64,000 nt of DNA from RGIG4608 sp045651165 (GCA_045651165.1 JAZRRX010000058.1:1-64000); one strand, 5' to 3'; shown: positions 33,356 to 41,979, counted from the first letter of the stretch. Notes: a model not told the origin generated them from the letters alone. Program-made: numbers and translations.

Positions 33356-34360
33356 TTAAATAATTAAGGGTTGAATTAAATTAAAGAAATATCCTACAAG
33401 GATAATTCCTACAGTACAAATTGTGATGAAAGTTATGATTAGCTTAGGTTTTACCGTCTTGCGAAGCATAATTATGGATGGTAACGAAAGGGTAGTAACC
33501 CCCATCATAAATGAGAGTACAACTCCGAGAAGAGCACCCTTTGAAAGTAGCGCCTCGGCAATCGGTATAGTGCCAAATATGTCGGCATACATTGGCATCC
33601 CTGCAATAGTAGCGAGGATAACACCCAAGGGGTTGTTGTTACCTAGTGCGCTAACTATCCATTCTTCTGGTATCCAATTATGAATAACTGCACCGATACC
33701 TACACCAACGAGAACGTATGGCAATACCTTTTTAGCGGTGGATAGCACCTGCTCCCAAGCGTATTTGATACGGTTTTTGAAGCGGAGCTTTTCTTGCTCG
33801 ACTTCAAGGTTCTTTGCATTTTTTATAAAATTCTCCACTTGATTTTCAAGGTGGAGATTTTCTATCAGCGTACCGCCGAGTACGGCAATCACAAGACCGA
33901 ATAGCACGTAAAGTACGGCAACCTGCCATCCGAAAATGCTAATTAGAAGCACAAGGCTGCCGAGATCTACCATCGGAGAGGAAATAAGGAAAGAGAACGT
34001 AACGCCAAGCGAAAGCCCCGAACTCGTGAATCCGATGAATAGCGGAATAGACGAGCAAGAGCAGAACGGTGTGACCGTGCCGAGCAAAGCACCGATGATG
34101 TTCGCACCAATGCCGTGAAATCTTCCAAGTATCTTTTTCGTTCTTTCGGGTGGGAAATAACTTTGGATATACGATATGACGAAGATCAAAAATCCAAGAA
34201 GGACGAATATCTTGATCACATCGTAAATGAAGAACTGAATACTGCCGCCAATACGGCTTGTTATGTCCAAGCCGCAAAGAGAAAGAAGCTCTCCGATCAG
34301 CTCATTCAACCATTTCATGCCGAGAATTTGGTTCTGTATGAAATCCCATACTTGTTGCAT
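33356..34360 (-). CDS. ArsP/DUF318-type membrane permease
   Basis: 334 aa, eight or so transmembrane segments with a cytosolic charged loop near residues 160-200. The family motif with adjacent cysteines (TPFCSCSSIPLFIGF) and the SFLISSPMVDLGSL segment are intact. ArsP members export organoarsenicals such as MAs(III) and roxarsone; related permeases have unknown substrates. It sits between arsR and a thioredoxin-like gene, supporting a metalloid role. GGAGG precedes the ATG. A copy of the arsR operator motif lies at 34382-34405, just upstream. Base composition looks GC-richer than neighbours, consistent with transfer. Confidence 0.9.
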   Translation of the reverse strand: MQQVWDFIQNQILGMKWLNELIGELLSLCGLDITSRIGGSIQFFIYDVIKIFVLLGFLIFVISYIQSYFPPERTKKILGRFHGIGANIIGALLGTVTPFCSCSSIPLFIGFTSSGLSLGVTFSFLISSPMVDLGSLVLLISIFGWQVAVLYVLFGLVIAVLGGTLIENLHLENQVENFIKNAKNLEVEQEKLRFKNRIKYAWEQVLSTAKKVLPYVLVGVGIGAVIHNWIPEEWIVSALGNNNPLGVILATIAGMPMYADIFGTIPIAEALLSKGALLGVVLSFMMGVTTLSLPSIIMLRKTVKPKLIITFITICTVGIILVGYFFNLIQPLII

Positions 34361-34381
34361 AATGTACCTCCAATTACATTT

Positions 34382-34405
34382 ATATATCTATATGTATCAA
34401 TGTGT
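34382..34405 (-). promoter_or_regulatory. Putative ArsR operator upstream of the permease
   Basis: Read on the minus strand, this 24-bp site matches the site next to the arsR promoter (34796-34819) at 21 of 24 positions (ACACATTGATA..T.TAGATATAT). The two copies are in opposite orientation. It lies about 20 nt before the permease start. Confidence 0.6.
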
Positions 34406-34418
34406 TGCTTTTGTTTAT

Positions 34419-34443
34419 AGGTCAGCACGTAACGCACTGACCT
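34419..34443. other. Inverted repeat between arsR and permease
   Basis: AGGTCAG/CTGACCT (34419-34425 with 34437-34443) with an 11-nt loop. There is no T-run on either side, so it is a poor terminator; it may be a partial attenuator. Confidence 0.4.
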
Positions 34444-34455
34444 TATAAGCCAATA

Positions 34456-34776
34456 TTATTTCTTACAACTATCGCATTTCTTATAGCAAGCCTTGTCGGG
34501 AGATAGGGTGTATCTTTCAATCAACGCTCTGACCTGTGCCGAGCCTTCTGCGGAAAGCGAATAGTGCATCCATTTACCTTCCTTGCAGGAATCGACGAGT
34601 CCTGCCTCACACAGTATACGCATATGGTGAGAAAGAGTTGACTGTCCGATCTTAAGTTCTTCAAGGAGAGCACAACCGCACTTCTCGCCACTCATCAGAA
34701 GCTCCATAATCTCAAGACGATTATCGTCTGCAAGAGCCTTGAACATCTTTATTCCCTCGTTGTGCTTGAATGCCAT
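34456..34776 (-). CDS. arsR: ArsR-family metalloregulatory repressor
   Basis: 106-aa winged-helix repressor that leaves DNA on binding As(III)/Sb(III) or related soft metals. I chose ATG 34776, with AAGGAGG 9 nt upstream; the longer reading starts in the operator. GEKCGCALLEELKIGQSTLSHH has the Cys pair in the first DNA-binding helix typical of arsenic sensors. A second Cys cluster ends the protein (CYKKCDSCKK). It is the first gene of the cassette. Confidence 0.92.
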   Translation of the reverse strand: MAFKHNEGIKMFKALADDNRLEIMELLMSGEKCGCALLEELKIGQSTLSHHMRILCEAGLVDSCKEGKWMHYSLSAEGSAQVRALIERYTLSPDKACYKKCDSCKK

Positions 34777-34795
34777 TTTGCTATTCCTCCTTACA

Positions 34796-34846
34796 ACACA
34801 TTGATAAGTGTAGATATATTTTAACACACACTTTGACGTTTGTCAA
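34796..34846 (-). promoter_or_regulatory. arsR promoter with overlapping operator
   Basis: Minus strand TTGACA (34841-34846), 17-bp spacer, TAAAAT (34818-34823). The 24-bp operator-like motif (34796-34819) begins at the -10 and covers the start of transcription, the expected place for autorepression by ArsR. Confidence 0.78.
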
Positions 34847-34869
34847 TATGTTTGGAAAATTTTAAATGG

Positions 34870-36279
34870 CTATTTTTTTACCCTAAAAATCATTCTTTTT
34901 AGCGCTTTTGCATTGAAGGGAATTAGGGGATAGAGATATGAGTAATCATCATTTAAGGTTTTGTTGGAGACAAGGAGCAATATGCAGAGCAAAATGCCAC
35001 CGACAAATCCCCAAAAGTTGAAAAACCAAGTCAGAACGAGCAAAATCAGGCGCAAAAATTTGAAAGCATAACCGAGTTCGTAGTTTCTTTGCGAAAAATT
35101 GGCAATCGCAACAAATGCGCCGTAAACAACTACTTCGGGAATGAGCCAACCGATTTGGATTGAAAAATCACCCAAAATGAGTCCTCCAATAACGGATAGA
35201 GAATTGGAAAGCATGCCCGGTGTGTTCATCGAGGCAAGTCGCAATCCGTCAATTATAAATTCCGCAAGTAATAGTTGCGCAAGAATCGGTAAGCGCCCGT
35301 GGTCTTTTGGTAAGACGAATTCAAGCCACGTTGGAACTGCTTCGGGATTGTGGATGGCTATCAACCAAAGTGGCATAAAGATAAGTGTCATAAAGAAAAT
35401 GATATATCGCAAAACGCGAAGATAGCTTCCCGTGAGTGGTGGGAAATAGAAATCATTTGTGTCTTGCATAAAGTCGAAAAGTCGAGCGGGCAAAATCATT
35501 ACCTCGGGGGAATTGTCGCAGATGATAAGCACGTTACCCTCCATCAGTTGAGCCGCTGCGGCATCGGGACGCTCGGTTGTTCGCACCTTGGGGAAGGGAT
35601 TATACCACCTACTTTGTATAAGGCACTCAATAAGAGATTGCATACCCATAGTCAATGCTTCAACTTTTATATTGGATATTTTCTTTTTTAAATTATTCAC
35701 ATAATTCAAATCAGCTTTATCCTCAATGTAGCACATAACCACGTCTGTTTTTGAGCGTGTGCCGACAGTCATATAGGACATTTTCAACTTTGGATCACGA
35801 ATTCTTCTTCTGATGAGTGCGGTATTAAATATTAGTGTTTCAACAAATCCATCTCGTGCACCCTTAATTACTCGGTCATTTTCGGGCTCTGCAGTTTCTC
35901 TTGCAGGATAGGTACGCGCGTCAATAATGATTCCTCGATTCAAAAATGCAGAGCCAATCATTACAGTCGCACCTGAAAGCATCATTTGAACCATAGAATC
36001 AAGGTCATCTGTAACGTCTGCCTCAACATAGGGAATATTGTGAAATAAAAAGTCCTGAGCACTTCTATCCGTGCGCTCACCAAGTGATTTTAAAGACAAA
36101 AAATGCACCATCATCTTTTGCATAACGGCATCTTTGACAAATCCGTCAATGAAATATAGAGTTAACTCGTCCTCTCCAATAATTAGAGTTTTTTTGAGTA
36201 TATCAAAATTGTCATTTACTGAAAAAATCGCATCAAGAGTGGCAACATTTTCGTAATAATTGGTTGATAATTTTCTCAT
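34870..36279 (-). CDS. GerA/SpoVAF-type spore germination protein
   Basis: 469 aa. The N-terminal soluble half (about 1-290) holds the GerA-type motifs (SGATVMIGSAFLNRGIIIDARTYPARE reads as the conserved core of this domain), and the C-terminal half has about five transmembrane segments. GerA-type proteins are inner spore-membrane germinant receptor subunits; SpoVAF is a related accessory. No GerB/GerC or spoVA genes are adjacent. The single-gene context and the KMMVHFLSL opening make SpoVAF-like at least as likely as a true receptor. AAGG lies 8 nt before ATG 36279; a longer reading to 36342 has no ribosome site. Confidence 0.88.
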   Translation of the reverse strand: MRKLSTNYYENVATLDAIFSVNDNFDILKKTLIIGEDELTLYFIDGFVKDAVMQKMMVHFLSLKSLGERTDRSAQDFLFHNIPYVEADVTDDLDSMVQMMLSGATVMIGSAFLNRGIIIDARTYPARETAEPENDRVIKGARDGFVETLIFNTALIRRRIRDPKLKMSYMTVGTRSKTDVVMCYIEDKADLNYVNNLKKKISNIKVEALTMGMQSLIECLIQSRWYNPFPKVRTTERPDAAAAQLMEGNVLIICDNSPEVMILPARLFDFMQDTNDFYFPPLTGSYLRVLRYIIFFMTLIFMPLWLIAIHNPEAVPTWLEFVLPKDHGRLPILAQLLLAEFIIDGLRLASMNTPGMLSNSLSVIGGLILGDFSIQIGWLIPEVVVYGAFVAIANFSQRNYELGYAFKFLRLILLVLTWFFNFWGFVGGILLCILLLVSNKTLNDDYSYLYPLIPFNAKALKRMIFRVKK

Positions 36280-36343
36280 AATAAGACCTTTCGCTTTTAT
36301 TATGATTATTATTGACACGATTTTGGACGAGTATAATGACAAG

Positions 36344-36570
36344 TTTCAAATTTTGATTTATAGAGATGTTAGTTTTATTGAACAACGGACGTACACGGTG
36401 CGCCCCTACGGTGTTTGTGCGTCAAATATCGCAAATTAGTAGCCATTTCGTTTACAATTTGGCTATTATATGGCTTTAAAAATTACTAATCTCTTTGTAG
36501 GGGCGCACCGTGTGCGTCCGCTTCATAGGCAAACTAACTTTTAAACTTCTCGACAAATCCCAATTTATAT
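36344..36570. repeat. Dispersed palindromic repeat element, copy 1
   Basis: Two 24-bp GC-rich modules in inverted orientation (36386-36409 and 36497-36520, one mismatch), each carrying GGTGCGCCCCTAC or its complement, separated by 87 bp of AT-rich DNA. The outer flanks are imperfect terminal inverted repeats: TTTCAAATTTTGATTTA at the left, and AAATTGGGATTTGTCGAGAAG read inward from the right, each followed by TTAGTTT. It has no ORF. Related copies lie at 54645-54804 and 56726-56888. Confidence 0.8.
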
Positions 36571-36585
36571 TTATCATCAAACAAA

Positions 36586-36612
36586 AAGCCCACACGAAAC
36601 TGTGTGGGCTTG
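36586..36612 (-). terminator. Terminator of the potABCD operon
   Basis: Stem AAGCCCACAC/GTGTGGGCTT just past the potD stop, followed on the minus strand by a TTTTTG run. Confidence 0.85.
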
Positions 36613-36615
36613 AGT

Positions 36616-37983
36616 TTATTTAGCTGATTGTTTTGCTTTTTTGCGCTCTCTATCTCTATCGCGATAGAACTTTGAACGCTTTTTCTTAATGTATGTGGTG
36701 TAAATGGCAAATCCCAATACTCCAACAATTATAACAAAGCTTGTTATGTGAATCCATGCTTCAGTTGAATTTTCTGTCTTCAAAGATTCCCAAAGCTCAT
36801 TTACGTGCTTTTGAATATCGACGTTTTCATCTTTATAGTAGTCTTCATAAGCAAGGTCATAGGGATAAATTTCCTTATAATCTTCTTTAGTTGTACCATA
36901 AAGAATTTCATAAGCATCGATAATGCAATTATCTTCGTCATCGTAAATGCTATAGTTGTAATCGAGCATTTCTTGATAGTATTCGCTATTTTGTACCGCT
37001 TTGTTTGGAGATGCGTAACCGATGTAAAGTGCATTTGCAGTTGCCGCCTCTTCACTTATCATATAGTTGATATATTCGTGTGCAATTTCGGGATGCTTTG
37101 ATGTCACCGGAATACACATTGCGTCAACGAAATAGTTTGTGCCTTCACTTGGGTAGTAGAAACGAAGGTCGTTGTTATCCGCTGCCATTGTCAAGAAGTC
37201 ACCTGCAAAATAGGAGGCAATATAAGCGGATGCACTCTTCATTTTATTGAAGATTTCATCGTTTACGTAACCTTGAAGAATGGGCTTTTGTTCTTTTAAA
37301 AGTTCAAGAGCAGCAGTCCAATCTGCAGGATTTGACGAGTTAATATCAATTCCTAATTTAAACATTGCAGTTGCAAATGCATCGCGGGGGTTATTAAACT
37401 GAAGGATTTTTCCTGAATATTTTTTATTCCAAAGAAGATCCCAGCTTTCATTTTCAACATCTTCGTTCTTAACAAATTCAGAGTTATAGATGACACCAAC
37501 CATACCATAGGTATAAGGCACACTGTACTTGTTCTCTTGGTCATAAGGAAGATTCTTGAAATCGTCACTAATGTTGCTGTAATTAGTCAAAATTTCATAA
37601 TTAAGAGGCAAAAGCATATCATTGCCAATCATTTTTTGAATCATATAGTCTGAAGGAATGACAATGTCATAAGCCACAGCACTATTTGAAAGCTTTGCGT
37701 ACATATCTTCGTTTGTAGCGTATGTAGAGTAATTAACTTTTACATAGACTTGATATTTATCTGCAAGATTTTCATTGAAATACTTTTCAAATTCCGCATT
37801 TACGTCGATAAGACCACACTCTTCATCATATTCGTCTGAAATGTATTCGCCCCAGTTATAAACGTTGAGGCTGATTGTTTCATACTTTTTGTTGCTGTTG
37901 TTTTCAACGCCTTCGGGTTCATCACAAGAGCAGAGAAGAAGGGCAAATGCCAATACAATAAGGAATAAAAATTTAATTTTCAT
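36616..37983 (-). CDS. potD: Spermidine/putrescine ABC transporter substrate-binding protein
   Basis: 455 aa extracellular polyamine receptor. It has an N-terminal lipoprotein signal with a lipobox around LLLCSC, then the PotD fold with LNVYNWGEYIS near residue 40 and the SDYMIQKMIGN and PYTYGMVGVIYN segments. An unusual extra is a C-terminal transmembrane helix (about 408-428) followed by a strongly basic tail (KKKRSKFYRDRDRERKKAK). The protein would therefore be held at both ends. It is the last gene of potABCD; its ATG shares one base with the potC stop (TAATG). Confidence 0.93.
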   Translation of the reverse strand: MKIKFLFLIVLAFALLLCSCDEPEGVENNSNKKYETISLNVYNWGEYISDEYDEECGLIDVNAEFEKYFNENLADKYQVYVKVNYSTYATNEDMYAKLSNSAVAYDIVIPSDYMIQKMIGNDMLLPLNYEILTNYSNISDDFKNLPYDQENKYSVPYTYGMVGVIYNSEFVKNEDVENESWDLLWNKKYSGKILQFNNPRDAFATAMFKLGIDINSSNPADWTAALELLKEQKPILQGYVNDEIFNKMKSASAYIASYFAGDFLTMAADNNDLRFYYPSEGTNYFVDAMCIPVTSKHPEIAHEYINYMISEEAATANALYIGYASPNKAVQNSEYYQEMLDYNYSIYDDEDNCIIDAYEILYGTTKEDYKEIYPYDLAYEDYYKDENVDIQKHVNELWESLKTENSTEAWIHITSFVIIVGVLGFAIYTTYIKKKRSKFYRDRDRERKKAKQSAK

Positions 37984-38807
37984 TACTTTCTACCCCCTTT
38001 TCTCGCGCGATTTTCCGTTTTCTTGAAGCTCTTGATATTCGAAAGGATAAGAAGTGTAAATACAGTTACGATAATGAGTGTTGAAAGAGCATACATATCT
38101 GGTTTAACTGTCTTCTTAGTCATCGAATAGATGTGAAGAGGAAGTGTTTGGAAATTAGAGGGACTGACGAAATACGAAATAACGAAGTCGTCAAGGGAAA
38201 GTGTGAATGCCATAACGGAACCCGAAATTACACCGGGCATAATGTTGGGGAGCTTAACCTTAAAGAATGCCTGCATAGGAGTACATCCAAGGTCGAGAGC
38301 TGCCTCTGAAAGAGAATTTCCAAGTTCATTGATACGAGGAAGAACGTTTAAAATTACATATGGCAAGCAAAAAGTAACGTGTGCGATAAGCATTGCGAAG
38401 AAGCCGATGCTATCGTAATCCGCTATCTTGAAAATAGCAACCACTGCCGCAAAGAAGAGCATGAATGAAACACCGGTTACGATATCGGGATTCATCATTG
38501 GTACATTGGTAACGCTATTTACCACTTTTTTGAACCATTTGCTTCTCATTTTATATATACCTTCAGCCGCTGCAGTGCCAATCACTGTGGAGATAAGCGC
38601 TGATGATATCGCAAGAATCAATGTGTTACGAAGGGCAATAAACGCATCTTCATCTTTAAAGAGCTTTAAGTACCAATCAAAACTGAATCCTGTGAAGTTT
38701 GCGGTGCTCTCACTTGCATTGAATGAGAAGAAAATGAGAGTGAGAATTGGTATATAGAGTATTGCAAAGATAATGCAAAGGTATATTCTTGATGCGTATT
38801 TTTTCAT
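37983..38807 (-). CDS. potC: Spermidine/putrescine ABC transporter permease PotC
   Basis: 274-aa inner-membrane permease, six predicted transmembrane segments, with the EAA loop read as EAALDLGCTPMQAFFKVKLPNIMPGVISG. Pairs with PotB to form the polyamine channel. It overlaps potB by 4 nt (ATGA) and potD by 1 nt. Confidence 0.95.
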   Translation of the reverse strand: MKKYASRIYLCIIFAILYIPILTLIFFSFNASESTANFTGFSFDWYLKLFKDEDAFIALRNTLILAISSALISTVIGTAAAEGIYKMRSKWFKKVVNSVTNVPMMNPDIVTGVSFMLFFAAVVAIFKIADYDSIGFFAMLIAHVTFCLPYVILNVLPRINELGNSLSEAALDLGCTPMQAFFKVKLPNIMPGVISGSVMAFTLSLDDFVISYFVSPSNFQTLPLHIYSMTKKTVKPDMYALSTLIIVTVFTLLILSNIKSFKKTENRARKGGRK

Positions 38808-39616
38808 GGAATGATACCTCCTTCACTATCCTCGGTGAAATAGTTCATAACACCAAGTGAAATAAGGATGAGTACCATCATTACAAGTGAGATTGCTGCT
38901 CCCACATTATATGAGCCGGTTACAAACTGACGCTCAATTGTGTCACCGATAAGTTCAAATGTACCTCCACCGAGCTTTTGGGAAATATAGAAGGTGGAAA
39001 TTGAAGGTACGAATACCATTGTTACACCCGAGATAATGCCCGAAAGTGAGAGGGGGAGAATTACCTTTGTTAAGGTTGTGAAGGTGTTGCAACCAAGGTC
39101 GCTTGCAACCTCCCACATATTTTTGTCTATCTTTGATACACAAGTATAAATGGGAAGGACCATGTAGGGAAGGAAGTCATATACCATACCGAATATAACT
39201 GCACCCTTTGTTCCTACAATATGTAAGTTAGTATTGAGTAGCGTGTTTAAAAATCCACCATCGTCAAGAATAGCCATTATGGAGTAAGTTCTTATAAGAA
39301 GGTTTGTCCACATGGGGAGCATAAGAAGCATAATGTAAATCTTCTGATGCTTGGGGTTGCTTCTTGCGATTATGTATGCCAATGGATAGCCGATAAGAAG
39401 GCAGATAAATGTCGCTATTACTGAAAGCTCTATTGAAAGTCCGAATATTGAAACGTAATCTTTAAGTGACTTCACATTTTCAAGGGTAAATGCACCCTCA
39501 GGATCAGTGAAAGCATAAGCGATAACGATTATCAATGGAAGAACAATAAATAGTACTGCCCAAACAATATGGGGGAACGCCGCAATAGAGCTCATAAATG
39601 ACTTTTTATTTTTCAT
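38804..39616 (-). CDS. potB: Spermidine/putrescine ABC transporter permease PotB
   Basis: 270-aa permease with six predicted transmembrane segments and the EAA-type loop EVASDLGCNTFTTLTKVILP. It starts 73 nt after potA. The ribosome site is weak (GAGG lies about 14 nt from the ATG), so translation may be lower or the start may differ slightly. Overlaps potC by 4 nt. Confidence 0.94.
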   Translation of the reverse strand: MKNKKSFMSSIAAFPHIVWAVLFIVLPLIIVIAYAFTDPEGAFTLENVKSLKDYVSIFGLSIELSVIATFICLLIGYPLAYIIARSNPKHQKIYIMLLMLPMWTNLLIRTYSIMAILDDGGFLNTLLNTNLHIVGTKGAVIFGMVYDFLPYMVLPIYTCVSKIDKNMWEVASDLGCNTFTTLTKVILPLSLSGIISGVTMVFVPSISTFYISQKLGGGTFELIGDTIERQFVTGSYNVGAAISLVMMVLILISLGVMNYFTEDSEGGIIP

Positions 39617-39689
39617 TATTTATGACCATAACCTCAAAGAGGTTTCCTTTGTTTCGGAATTGCAGTTTTGAGTTAACAATTAAACTCAA

Positions 39690-40856
39690 TTAAAATTCTT
39701 CAGCTGCTTCTGCATCAGAAAGCATATCAAGTTCATCAGAGAAGGAGGAGTAGTCGCCAAACATACCAGAATATTTAGATTTCTTCATAATATGTATAGC
39801 ATCTGGTTCGATATAAAGACCAATGAATTGTTCGGGAGCAACATAGTCAGTTGACTGAATCATCCACTTAAAGCCTTTAATGTCCACGATTATCTCATAG
39901 TGAACGCCCTTAAAGGTAACTGCTGAAACTTGACCTGTGAGCATACCCTTTTCGGGTTCAACAACGTCAACGTCCTCAGGACGAACAACAACGTCAACCT
40001 GCTCATTCTTTTCAAATCCCTTGTCAAGACAACTGAATGTATGTCCTGCAAAGCGAACATTGTAGTCAGAGAGCATAACGCCGTCAATAATGTTCGATTC
40101 GCCGATAAAGTCAGCAACAAAAGCGTTTTTGGGTTCGTTGTAGATATCTGTGGGAGTACCTATCTGCTGAATTTCACCATCTGCCATAACAACTATTGTG
40201 TCTGACATTGAAAGTGCTTCTTCTTGGTCATGAGTAACGTAAATGAACGTAATGCCGATGCTCTGTTGAATATTTTTAAGTTCAACCTGCATATCCTTAC
40301 GGAGCTTTAAGTCAAGCGCGCCCAAGGGTTCATCCAAAAGAAGAACACGGGGGTGAGAAATAAGCGCACGGGCAATCGCAACTCTCTGTTGCTGACCACC
40401 TGACATTGTGCTAACGCTTTTGTTTTCAAAGCCTGAAAGCGCAACCATTTTAAGCATTTCGGTTACTTTTTCTCTTATTTCATCTTCAGGTAATTTTTTA
40501 AGTCTTAAGGGGAACGCGATATTTTCATATACGTTCAAATGTGGGAAAAGCGCGTATTTTTGGAACACGGTGTTGATGTGTCTTTTGTTTGGGGGGAGGT
40601 CGTTGATTTCCTTGCCTTCAAAAAGCACTTTGCCCTCATCTGGGGTTTCAAAACCGCCAATAATACGAAGAGTTGTAGTCTTGCCACATCCTGACGGGCC
40701 AAGGAGAGTTACAAACTCTTTGTCTCTTATATAAAGGTTGATGTCGTGAAGGACTGTTTCACCATCATACTGTTTGGATATGTTCTTCAAATCAACCACT
40801 TTGGTGTCGGTATAAGTTACCTTTGGTTTAATAATATTGCCGTTATTTTCTTTCAT
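39690..40856 (-). CDS. potA: Spermidine/putrescine ABC transporter ATPase PotA
   Basis: 388 aa. It powers polyamine import. Walker A GPSGCGKTT, Q-loop, signature MSGGQQQRVAIARAL, Walker B VLLLDEPLGALD and the switch His in VTHDQEEAL are all present. The C-terminal TOBE regulatory domain covers about 285-365. I chose ATG 40856 (MKENN...), 11 nt after GGAG; the 49-residue longer reading runs through the promoter. It leads the operon potA-potB-potC-potD. Confidence 0.95.
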   Translation of the reverse strand: MKENNGNIIKPKVTYTDTKVVDLKNISKQYDGETVLHDINLYIRDKEFVTLLGPSGCGKTTTLRIIGGFETPDEGKVLFEGKEINDLPPNKRHINTVFQKYALFPHLNVYENIAFPLRLKKLPEDEIREKVTEMLKMVALSGFENKSVSTMSGGQQQRVAIARALISHPRVLLLDEPLGALDLKLRKDMQVELKNIQQSIGITFIYVTHDQEEALSMSDTIVVMADGEIQQIGTPTDIYNEPKNAFVADFIGESNIIDGVMLSDYNVRFAGHTFSCLDKGFEKNEQVDVVVRPEDVDVVEPEKGMLTGQVSAVTFKGVHYEIIVDIKGFKWMIQSTDYVAPEQFIGLYIEPDAIHIMKKSKYSGMFGDYSSFSDELDMLSDAEAAEEF

Positions 40857-40932
40857 TCCGCATAATACTCCTAACACAAAAATATTTTGGGGAATGGGGA
40901 GTGTAAGCACACTCTTATCCATCATAGCAAAT

Positions 40933-40961
40933 ATTGTAGCAGATATGAAGAAAAAATGCAA
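40933..40961 (-). promoter_or_regulatory. Promoter of potABCD (leftward)
   Basis: Minus strand TTGCAT (40956-40961), 17-bp spacer, TACAAT (40933-40938). The leader of about 70 nt contains a small hairpin GAGTGT/ACACTC (40899-40914). Confidence 0.7.
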
Positions 40962-41073
40962 TAGGTTTGAGAAAAAAAGTCGAAAAAAATCGGCAAAAAT
41001 CAAGAAAAATTATGATTATCCGTTGGCAACTTGAATGAAATCAAAAAAACACCATTATTACTCGTTTAATCTC

Positions 41074-41688
41074 TTAAATTCTCTCGAAATCTCTTATTTT
41101 GATGTTAAAAATGAAGCATTTTGCGAAGAAAATAAGGCAAAAAATGAACATAGGAACTCCATTTGATATTTTGAGCATCATATATACCGAAAGTAACCAT
41201 AAAGAAAGCAGAGTTGAAAATGACGTGATGCGAAGAATTTTATCCGCCGTATCGAGTGAAAAAAGAAGACAGAGAGTACATTTTAAAATTCTTCCACCGT
41301 CAAGAGATGTAAGCGGAATTAGGTTGAAAATAGACAGGCAAAGGGAGAGAATTGAAAAGGGAAAGAGAAAGCTTTGGCAGAAGGGGATAGTCAGATTGCT
41401 CAATGCAATTTTATAGGTAAATGCAAATCCTACAAAGCCCACCAAGGGGCCACCGAGTGCAAATATCAATTCGTCCACATATGAGGGATCTTTTTCAGTT
41501 TTTATTCGACCTCCAAATAGGGATAATTCAAAACTTTTTATCTTTATTTTTAATATTTTTGCGCACAAAATATGGCCAATTTCGTGCAAGAGGACGGCGC
41601 AGATAAGTGGAACAATAAACGGTGTGTTTGAAAGCATTAAAAATATAATCCAAATAATACTGAACGGTGATATTTTTATTTTTTTCAT
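41074..41688 (-). CDS. M50 family metallopeptidase (SpoIVFB-like)
   Basis: 204-aa intramembrane zinc protease of the site-2 protease family. The HExxH is in VLLHEIGHILCAK, and the third ligand is in NLIPLTSLDGGRILK. It has four to five membrane segments and no PDZ or CBS domain. The compact form and the sporulating host fit SpoIVFB, which activates pro-sigma-K in the mother cell; no spoIVFA is adjacent, so the role is inferred. AAGGAG lies 6 nt before the ATG. Confidence 0.85.
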   Translation of the reverse strand: MKKIKISPFSIIWIIFLMLSNTPFIVPLICAVLLHEIGHILCAKILKIKIKSFELSLFGGRIKTEKDPSYVDELIFALGGPLVGFVGFAFTYKIALSNLTIPFCQSFLFPFSILSLCLSIFNLIPLTSLDGGRILKCTLCLLFSLDTADKILRITSFSTLLSLWLLSVYMMLKISNGVPMFIFCLIFFAKCFIFNIKIRDFERI

Positions 41689-41854
41689 ATAGTCTCCTTG
41701 TTGAATTTATTAAAAGATTAGTTTTGTAAAATGGGGAACTCATTCATAAATTCCAAATTATCAAAACACTATCGTAGATATAATAATTCTATTTAGAAAA
41801 CCCCAAACATATATTTGTAATGAAAATATTTTCGGTAAATATTTTTAAAAACTA

Positions 41855-41883
41855 TTGACAATTTGAAATAAAAGTAATATAAT
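41855..41883 (+). promoter_or_regulatory. Promoter of the CAU tRNA gene
   Basis: TTGACA (41855-41860), 17-bp spacer, TATAAT (41878-41883): perfect consensus, 18 nt before the tRNA. Confidence 0.92.
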
Positions 41884-41900
41884 AATTAAGTCGCGTAAGC

Positions 41901-41977
41901 GGGCCATTAGCTCAGTTGGTTAGAGCTACCGGCTCATAACCGGTCGGTCTTAGGTTCGAGTCCTAAATGGCCCACCA
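41901..41977 (+). tRNA. tRNA with CAU anticodon (Met elongator or Ile2)
   Basis: 77 nt with encoded CCA. Acceptor GGGCCAT/ATGGCCC, anticodon loop CTCATAA with CAU. The first base pair G-C and the lack of three G-C pairs on each side of the loop exclude initiator tRNA. The body (TTAGCTCAGTTGGTTAGAGC, CGGCTCATAACCG, TAGGTTCGAGTCCTA) resembles the lysidine-modified tRNA-Ile2 of Bacilli at least as well as elongator Met. The two cannot be separated by eye. Confidence 0.9.
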
Positions 41978-41979
41978 GA

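Larger units (their letters stand above)
36280..36615. other. 336-bp gap with an inverted-repeat element
   Basis: Contains the leader of the leftward germination gene, a dispersed palindromic element (36344-36570) and the terminator of the pot operon (36586-36612). No credible ORF. The TTGACA/TATAAT pair at 36312-36337 has a 14-bp spacer and faces no gene. Confidence 0.6.

Noticed and set aside
34419..34443. Terminator between arsR and permease
   Set aside because: A 7-bp stem, an 11-nt loop and no T-run in either direction; kept only as an inverted repeat.
36312..36337. TTGACA ... TATAAT pair on the plus strand
   Set aside because: The spacer is only 14 bp and no rightward gene follows.
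40857..41003. 49-residue N-terminal extension of PotA
   Set aside because: It runs through the promoter and leader; the extension is hydrophobic nonsense for an ABC ATPase.
41099..41416. 105-codon plus-strand ORF antisense to the M50 protease
   Set aside because: It has a Lys/Arg-rich composition typical of a reverse-frame shadow, and no ribosome site or promoter.
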